From: Candidatus Bathyarchaeota archaeon
GTDB taxonomy: Archaea; Thermoproteota; Bathyarchaeia; TCS64
Assembly (NCBI GenBank): GCA_014730055.1
Contig: WJIV01000083.1
Span: 1-9,909 of the forward strand
Length of the DNA: 9,909 nt
Reading direction: 5' to 3'
The position numbers and the translations under genes were made by a program. Shown here one piece after another: positions 6,915 through 9,909 of the stretch. Under the pieces are notes generated by a model. That model saw only the letters and a program-made list of their open reading frames with translations, did no database searches and was not told where the DNA came from. How positions within the stretch are numbered: the stretch's first letter is position 1; each line of letters opens with the position of its first letter.

Positions 6915-7043
6915 CAGCGATTAAAAAAATAAATTTAGTATCCTAAACCAAACTTAACTCATCCAGTGCATTTAGGTCCTAGGTTCTAGCTGTAAATACA
7001 TTAAGATTAATAAAACTATTATAGTTAAGTATGATTAAGAATA

Positions 7044-7123
7044 TTTGAGTAGAAGGAGAGCATTGTTTGATATTTTTAGAGTCCATTTTTCTCCATTTTT
7101 TTGAAAAACTCCTTCTACTCAAA
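7044..7123. repeat. 80-bp element bounded by 15-bp perfect inverted repeats
   Basis: TTTGAGTAGAAGGAG (7044-7058) recurs as its exact reverse complement CTCCTTCTACTCAAA (7109-7123), with 50 bp between. A 15-bp perfect match is unlikely by chance at this distance. The inside is T-rich with two copies of TCCATTTTT (7082-7090, 7092-7100 region). No target-site duplication is obvious next to the arms. It could be a tiny non-autonomous mobile element, two inverted protein-binding sites, or a long hairpin between convergent genes. Confidence 0.7.
7073..7102 (+). terminator. U-rich terminator candidate for the GyrI-like gene
   Basis: Three T runs (T5 at 7073-7077, T5 at 7086-7090, T7 at 7096-7102) follow each other on the + strand, 159-188 bp after the GyrI-like stop codon, inside the inverted-repeat element. 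Serial U tracts are the normal archaeal intrinsic terminator. The distance from the stop codon is rather long, so this is tentative. Confidence 0.4.
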
Positions 7124-7191
7124 CTTATGGAATTCAATTATTTGGACTGATGATAATAATCTAACTTTTCATCAATAATTTTCTAACATGA

Positions 7192-8298
7192 TCAGTATCT
7201 TCTGGCAATTCTTACAACATTACTTGCTCTTTCTAGACACGTAATACCATGTGTGTAATCAGGAAAACTCCTCAAACCACACTCAGGTGAAGCAAAGGCT
7301 ATATTGTCCTTCCCAAAAAAATGGATATATTTTTTCAGATTGTAATCCATTTCTTCCTGGCTCTCGACAAAAATGGTAGGATCTATTTCTCCCTTATTTA
7401 TATCACTCCAAGATTCTGCAATAATCTCAGGAAAGCCTTCTTTCACTCCTTTTCTCTTGTGATATTTTTCAATTAAGTTGTCAAATTGAGTAGTAGTTAG
7501 GGGGACCCAAAGTTTTTTATCCGTCGTCCTTAGTCTCTCCCGAGTTTTTTCTGACTGATATAGGTAATCATTAATGTGTGACCCAATTACATCGAGAGAG
7601 TTAACATCCCAGAAAATCTCCTCTGATGTATTATGGAGATGTATACTTGTACTCGCTCCAAACCGAGAGGCAGTTTGTAAAATCTCTTCCCAACTATTTC
7701 TCAATATCTCGCGACCATCTTGGCCATAATCCAGCATTGGGTCATTTAAGAAACCCAATGTAGGTTCGTCTAAAGAGACATGTTCGACCTTTCCGTATTT
7801 TGTATTAAATAAGCTTTCTTTTAGTATTCTGGAAAGAGCATTTCCTAATTCTTCGATTATAATTGACCTCCCCCCATTGAATAGTGATGATAGGGTGTAA
7901 GGACCCGTTATGCATAGTTTTATCCTAAACTTATCAAATCTTGATTTTTCAGCGATGATCTTTGATTCCTGCTTAATTATCTTAGTCTCTGGGATTTCTT
8001 CACCTGTAAATCTTATTCGATCAATTCGATGATATGAGTCACTGTTTTTCTCGTACCCTGTTAGGAGTTGTAAGAACATGGTATTCATGTCTCTGAATTG
8101 GGGATAGTTAGGGACGTCTATACCCGTTGATAGTTTATCAATCTGAGATTTCACTACCTCATCCTTAAATGAATTATAGTCAATATCATTCGGATTGAAT
8201 AGAGGTATTGGGCTGTTAGTTTTCAGAGCTCCTGACTCAATTACTTCCCTTTTTATCCTCAAGGGCATGCTACCTATATCAGAACTCATTATAGGCAC
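7192..8298 (-). CDS. MetE C-terminal-domain homologue (core methionine synthase-like), altered zinc site
   Basis: The protein (about 368 residues) matches the catalytic barrel of cobalamin-independent methionine synthase without its N-terminal half, as in archaeal 'core MetE' proteins that take a methyl group from a corrinoid carrier. Motifs in order: SSDIGSMP (GSFP), QFRDM, ITGPYTL (TGPxT), VSLDEPTLG (substrate Asp), SIHLHNTS, DVIGSHIND and SPECGLRSFP. Of the four zinc ligands of E. coli MetE (His641, Cys643, Glu665, Cys726), the His and the last Cys are kept, while Thr replaces the first Cys and His the Glu. Methionine synthesis is therefore doubtful; another thiol or methyl-transfer reaction is possible. 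Start: GGAGGTGA (8307-8314), a full anti-SD match, lies 8 nt before GTG 8298; the frame stays open to GTG 8316, which that SD cannot serve, and ATG 8289 also fits the family. Family assignment is firm, reaction unknown. Codons are AT-rich compared with the left part. Confidence 0.9.
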   Translation of the reverse strand: MPIMSSDIGSMPLRIKREVIESGALKTNSPIPLFNPNDIDYNSFKDEVVKSQIDKLSTGIDVPNYPQFRDMNTMFLQLLTGYEKNSDSYHRIDRIRFTGEEIPETKIIKQESKIIAEKSRFDKFRIKLCITGPYTLSSLFNGGRSIIIEELGNALSRILKESLFNTKYGKVEHVSLDEPTLGFLNDPMLDYGQDGREILRNSWEEILQTASRFGASTSIHLHNTSEEIFWDVNSLDVIGSHINDYLYQSEKTRERLRTTDKKLWVPLTTTQFDNLIEKYHKRKGVKEGFPEIIAESWSDINKGEIDPTIFVESQEEMDYNLKKYIHFFGKDNIAFASPECGLRSFPDYTHGITCLERASNVVRIARRY

Positions 8299-8306
8299 AG
8301 GTGATT

Positions 8307-8314
8307 TCACCTCC
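8307..8314 (-). promoter_or_regulatory. Shine-Dalgarno for the MetE-like gene
   Basis: GGAGGTGA on the minus strand is an 8-nt complement of the usual archaeal 16S 3' end and sits 8 nt before the GTG at 8298. It argues for that start over the longer frame from GTG 8316, which overlaps the SD itself. A TTAAAA element near 8358-8363 could be the matching box A and would give a leader that includes this site. Confidence 0.6.
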
Positions 8315-8316
8315 AC

Positions 8317-8589
8317 TTCTAACTAAATAGCCTACAAAGATCGAACAGACTATCGATTTTAAGGAGTTCACAACTTCAAATAAATGACCCCTAGAGCTCA
8401 GATTCTTCGCGTTTTTAAGCGTAAAAGTTACTGGTAAATATGCTTGATTTAGTTTATCTCACTCCAGATACTAACATGCCTATATTCTCAAATAAATATA
8501 TTATTGAATACATTATTCCTATATGAATAAGTATTATAGTTGGAGTTAAAAAGGTTATTTATTAATGATAACTGGATTCAGCTATAAAC
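8317..8589. other. AT-rich intergenic stretch before the MetE-like gene
   Basis: About 273 bp separate the amidohydrolase stop from the MetE-like gene on the same strand. It contains the AT-rich hairpin at 8507-8535, a T5 run on the minus strand (8548-8552) 38 bp after the amidohydrolase stop that may end its transcript, and the probable promoter of the MetE-like gene near 8358. I find only very short open frames (under 20 codons) and no RNA gene. Confidence 0.5.
8507..8535. repeat. AT-rich hairpin, 11-bp stem with one bulge
   Basis: The left arm AATAC-A-TTATTC (8507-8518, A8512 bulged) pairs with GAATAAGTATT (8525-8535) around a six-base loop, CTATAT. All 11 pairs are Watson-Crick, but only two are G-C, so an RNA hairpin would be weak; as DNA it could equally be a binding site. 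It lies downstream of the amidohydrolase stop and upstream of the MetE-like gene. Confidence 0.45.
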
Positions 8590-9645
8590 CTATTCTTTGT
8601 AAAACCTATTTGCATTTTCCCAATACAATTTTTCTAAGACAGAGAGAGGTAGATCAAGACCGTTAATGAAAGTTCCACCAATATCTTCCGTATCAGCATC
8701 TGGAAAAGGCAGTGGAATATTACGTTCACCAGTATCCCATAGTATTCTTTGCGCGATGTACCTACCTGAGAAGTAATCATGTTCTGCCTTGCTGGATGAA
8801 ATATCAGTCCCAAAAATTATCCTATCACTGTATTTTGTTATGAATCTACGCGCTTTTTTTACGCTCTTACTCAACTCACGAGCCATCCATCTCGAAGAAG
8901 CAGTATCCACTACTATATTTGGGAAGTTTATCATCCAATCTTCGAGATTAGGTAGTCGATTTATCTCCGGTTGTGAACCGAAATGTGGAATCTGAAACTT
9001 TAACCTTGGGTGTCTTGATATTACATGCTTTAATTCATCCAAATGCCCATTTTTCGTTCCATATTTTTCTGAATCCTTGTAATGAGTGTTATAATACGTA
9101 TCTGGATCACCAACATGGATGATTAATGGTATACCGTTATCATCCAATGCTTGAAAAATTGGTTCAAGTTCCTGATGGTCAATTTGAAAATGTTTCGGTA
9201 CTTCATAATAATCACGCCAACGGGGCCCAAACCACATCTTAGCAATAGAGTATCCCTCAGCCTTGAGTCTTGAGATCTCATCTAGAACAGGTTTCACGTT
9301 ATACCTTGCAATATCACTAAGGGAAAGATATTTGGCAAATATGAATCTATTAGGAAATTCATTTTTTGCCTTCTGAAACCCCTCCTCGTTATGTACTATT
9401 CCAACCTGTTTCTTAACACCAAAGTCATCTTCAATATCAATCATCTTAGAAATATCCTCAATATTACCAATATGTGTATGCGCGTCAAATATGGGACCAT
9501 AATATTTCCATTTCTCTCTCAACTTTAACCAAGGAAAAAAATAACGGACTTGTACAAAAATCGTTTCTTTAAAAAGTCTAGAAACCGATATATTTTGATT
9601 AGTAACATAATAAGAAAAGGCAGTATTTGAGAAATATTTAGACAT
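8590..9645 (-). CDS. Amidohydrolase-family metal-dependent hydrolase (PF04909 type)
   Basis: This 351-residue TIM-barrel enzyme belongs to the amidohydrolase superfamily, group 2, which includes hydrolases and non-oxidative decarboxylases. The metal site is complete: HxH in FDAHTHIG (His56, His58), His177 in LIIHVGD, His221 in IPHFGSQPE, and Asp281 in IIFGTDIS. The C-terminal LYWENANRFY is also typical. Residues 1-50 precede the first strand and are longer than usual; 20-45 are aromatic and basic (FKETIFVQVRYFFPWLKLRE), perhaps an amphipathic or membrane-touching helix rather than a signal peptide. The substrate cannot be assigned. The ATG at 9645 is supported by a box A 26 bp upstream and no SD, so the mRNA is probably leaderless. 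The MetE-like gene lies 291 bp downstream on the same strand with its own likely promoter; a shared pathway is possible but not shown. Base composition is AT-rich like its neighbour. Confidence 0.93.
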   Translation of the reverse strand: MSKYFSNTAFSYYVTNQNISVSRLFKETIFVQVRYFFPWLKLREKWKYYGPIFDAHTHIGNIEDISKMIDIEDDFGVKKQVGIVHNEEGFQKAKNEFPNRFIFAKYLSLSDIARYNVKPVLDEISRLKAEGYSIAKMWFGPRWRDYYEVPKHFQIDHQELEPIFQALDDNGIPLIIHVGDPDTYYNTHYKDSEKYGTKNGHLDELKHVISRHPRLKFQIPHFGSQPEINRLPNLEDWMINFPNIVVDTASSRWMARELSKSVKKARRFITKYSDRIIFGTDISSSKAEHDYFSGRYIAQRILWDTGERNIPLPFPDADTEDIGGTFINGLDLPLSVLEKLYWENANRFYKE

Positions 9646-9653
9646 TTTTATAA
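9646..9653 (+). promoter_or_regulatory. Possible box A of the divergent membrane-protein gene
   Basis: TTTTATAA on the + strand, directly beside the start codon of the minus-strand gene, is centred about 35 bp before the ATG at 9685 and would give a leader of roughly 9 nt. The spacing is acceptable but the region is AT-rich, so the call is weak. Confidence 0.35.
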
Positions 9654-9663
9654 CCCAATAAGA

Positions 9664-9674
9664 ATTAATTTATA
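9664..9674 (-). promoter_or_regulatory. Box A of the amidohydrolase gene
   Basis: TATAAATTAAT on the minus strand, with TATAAAT centred 26 bp before the ATG at 9645, predicts transcription starting at the start codon. It lies within the 39-bp gap shared with the divergent gene at 9685. Confidence 0.65.
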
Positions 9675-9684
9675 CGTTGTTTCA

Positions 9685-9909
9685 ATGAGTAACAGGACGA
9701 GCAGGATCCTGCTTGGAGTCAGGGATATTCCGCTTATTGTTTTCTCAGTTGTAATAATGAGGACAAGTTATGGTAAGTGGATTGAGGAACCAGTTCACTA
9801 TGTCCTTTTCAGTATAGCTGTAGGTTTTGCACTACTAAGCGTGGTCGATCTGATGTTTGTATTACGGAAAAGGGGAAGAAGATTCCATTTCGTAAACGCA
9901 TACTTCCAA
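9685..9909 (+). CDS. Small membrane protein, N-terminal part (runs off the window)
   Basis: From ATG 9685 the frame is open to the last base (75 codons, no stop), so the C-terminus is missing. The start MSNRTSRILLGVRDIP is basic, followed by a hydrophobic segment (about residues 14-25, PLIVFSVVIM), a short polar loop (RTSYGKWIEEPVHY), a second, longer hydrophobic segment (about 40-59, VLFSIAVGFALLSVVDLMFV), and then a very basic stretch (LRKRGRRFHF). The positive-inside rule puts both ends in the cytoplasm. I do not recognise the family. The reading frame is supported by the membrane pattern, by charges flanking the hydrophobic stretches, and by its placement 39 bp from the divergent amidohydrolase gene. 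It could be a short two-helix protein or the beginning of a larger one. Confidence 0.65.
   Translation, partial: MSNRTSRILLGVRDIPLIVFSVVIMRTSYGKWIEEPVHYVLFSIAVGFALLSVVDLMFVLRKRGRRFHFVNAYFQ

Larger units (their letters stand above)
6915..7191. other. Intergenic stretch between convergent genes
   Basis: This 277-bp AT-rich stretch separates the 3' ends of the GyrI-like gene and the MetE-like gene. It holds the 80-bp inverted-repeat element (7044-7123) and U-tract terminator candidates, described separately. I see no credible ORF, tRNA or CRISPR repeat in the rest. Confidence 0.6.

Noticed and set aside
6941..6976. CCTAAA / TTTAGG short inverted repeat after the GyrI-like gene
   Set aside because: Six-base arms with a long loop are expected by chance, and no U tract follows.
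6978..6992. T-loop-like sequence GGTTCTAGC, possible tRNA
   Set aside because: No acceptor, D or anticodon stem can be formed around it.
8376..8497. 10-bp direct repeat TCAAATAAAT (8376-8385 and 8488-8497)
   Set aside because: Only two copies in very AT-rich sequence, without even spacing or further copies; likely chance.
8789..8995. 68-codon + strand open frame
   Set aside because: Antisense within the amidohydrolase gene, no start signals.

Overview
The window is archaeal chromosome. The clearest marker is a complete transcription factor B gene (N-terminal zinc ribbon, B-reader, two cyclin repeats). Several genes also show AT-rich box A elements about 26-30 bp before the start codon, as in near-leaderless archaeal transcripts, and two starts carry strong Shine-Dalgarno sequences (GGAGGAG, GGAGGTGA). 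The lineage cannot be fixed by eye; a euryarchaeote-like uncultured group is a reasonable guess, no more.

Left part (1-3856): the 3' end of an enolase gene on the + strand converges on, and overlaps by 8 bp, a set of four minus-strand genes. Read in the direction of transcription these are a small two-CXXC zinc-ribbon protein, tfb (overlapping it by 8 bp and starting at TTG behind a strong SD), a divergent M20-family hydrolase, and a winged-helix protein with one membrane anchor and an extracytoplasmic domain. The first three could be one transcript.

Middle part (3926-6914): a compact drug-response-like module. A MerR regulator with its own GyrI/BmrR-type ligand domain lies upstream of a MATE-family exporter (both minus strand). 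Divergent from merR is a second GyrI-like gene (+), of the family that contains the Trp-rich GLWW motif. A near-perfect 20-bp palindrome between the two divergent genes, directly upstream of the box A of the GyrI-like gene, is a good operator candidate. As given, the GyrI-like gene has two compensating frameshifts (an extra T near 6474 and a missing A near 6681), so it is either a young pseudogene, carries homopolymer sequence errors, or is recoded.

Right part (6915-9909): visibly more AT-rich, with wider intergenic gaps. It holds an 80-bp element bounded by 15-bp perfect inverted repeats, a stand-alone MetE catalytic-domain homologue whose zinc site is changed, an AT-rich hairpin, an amidohydrolase of the PF04909 type, and the start of a small membrane protein gene transcribed divergently from a 39-bp shared promoter region.

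No RNA genes, CRISPR arrays or transposase genes were seen. No gap between genes exceeds 300 bp.
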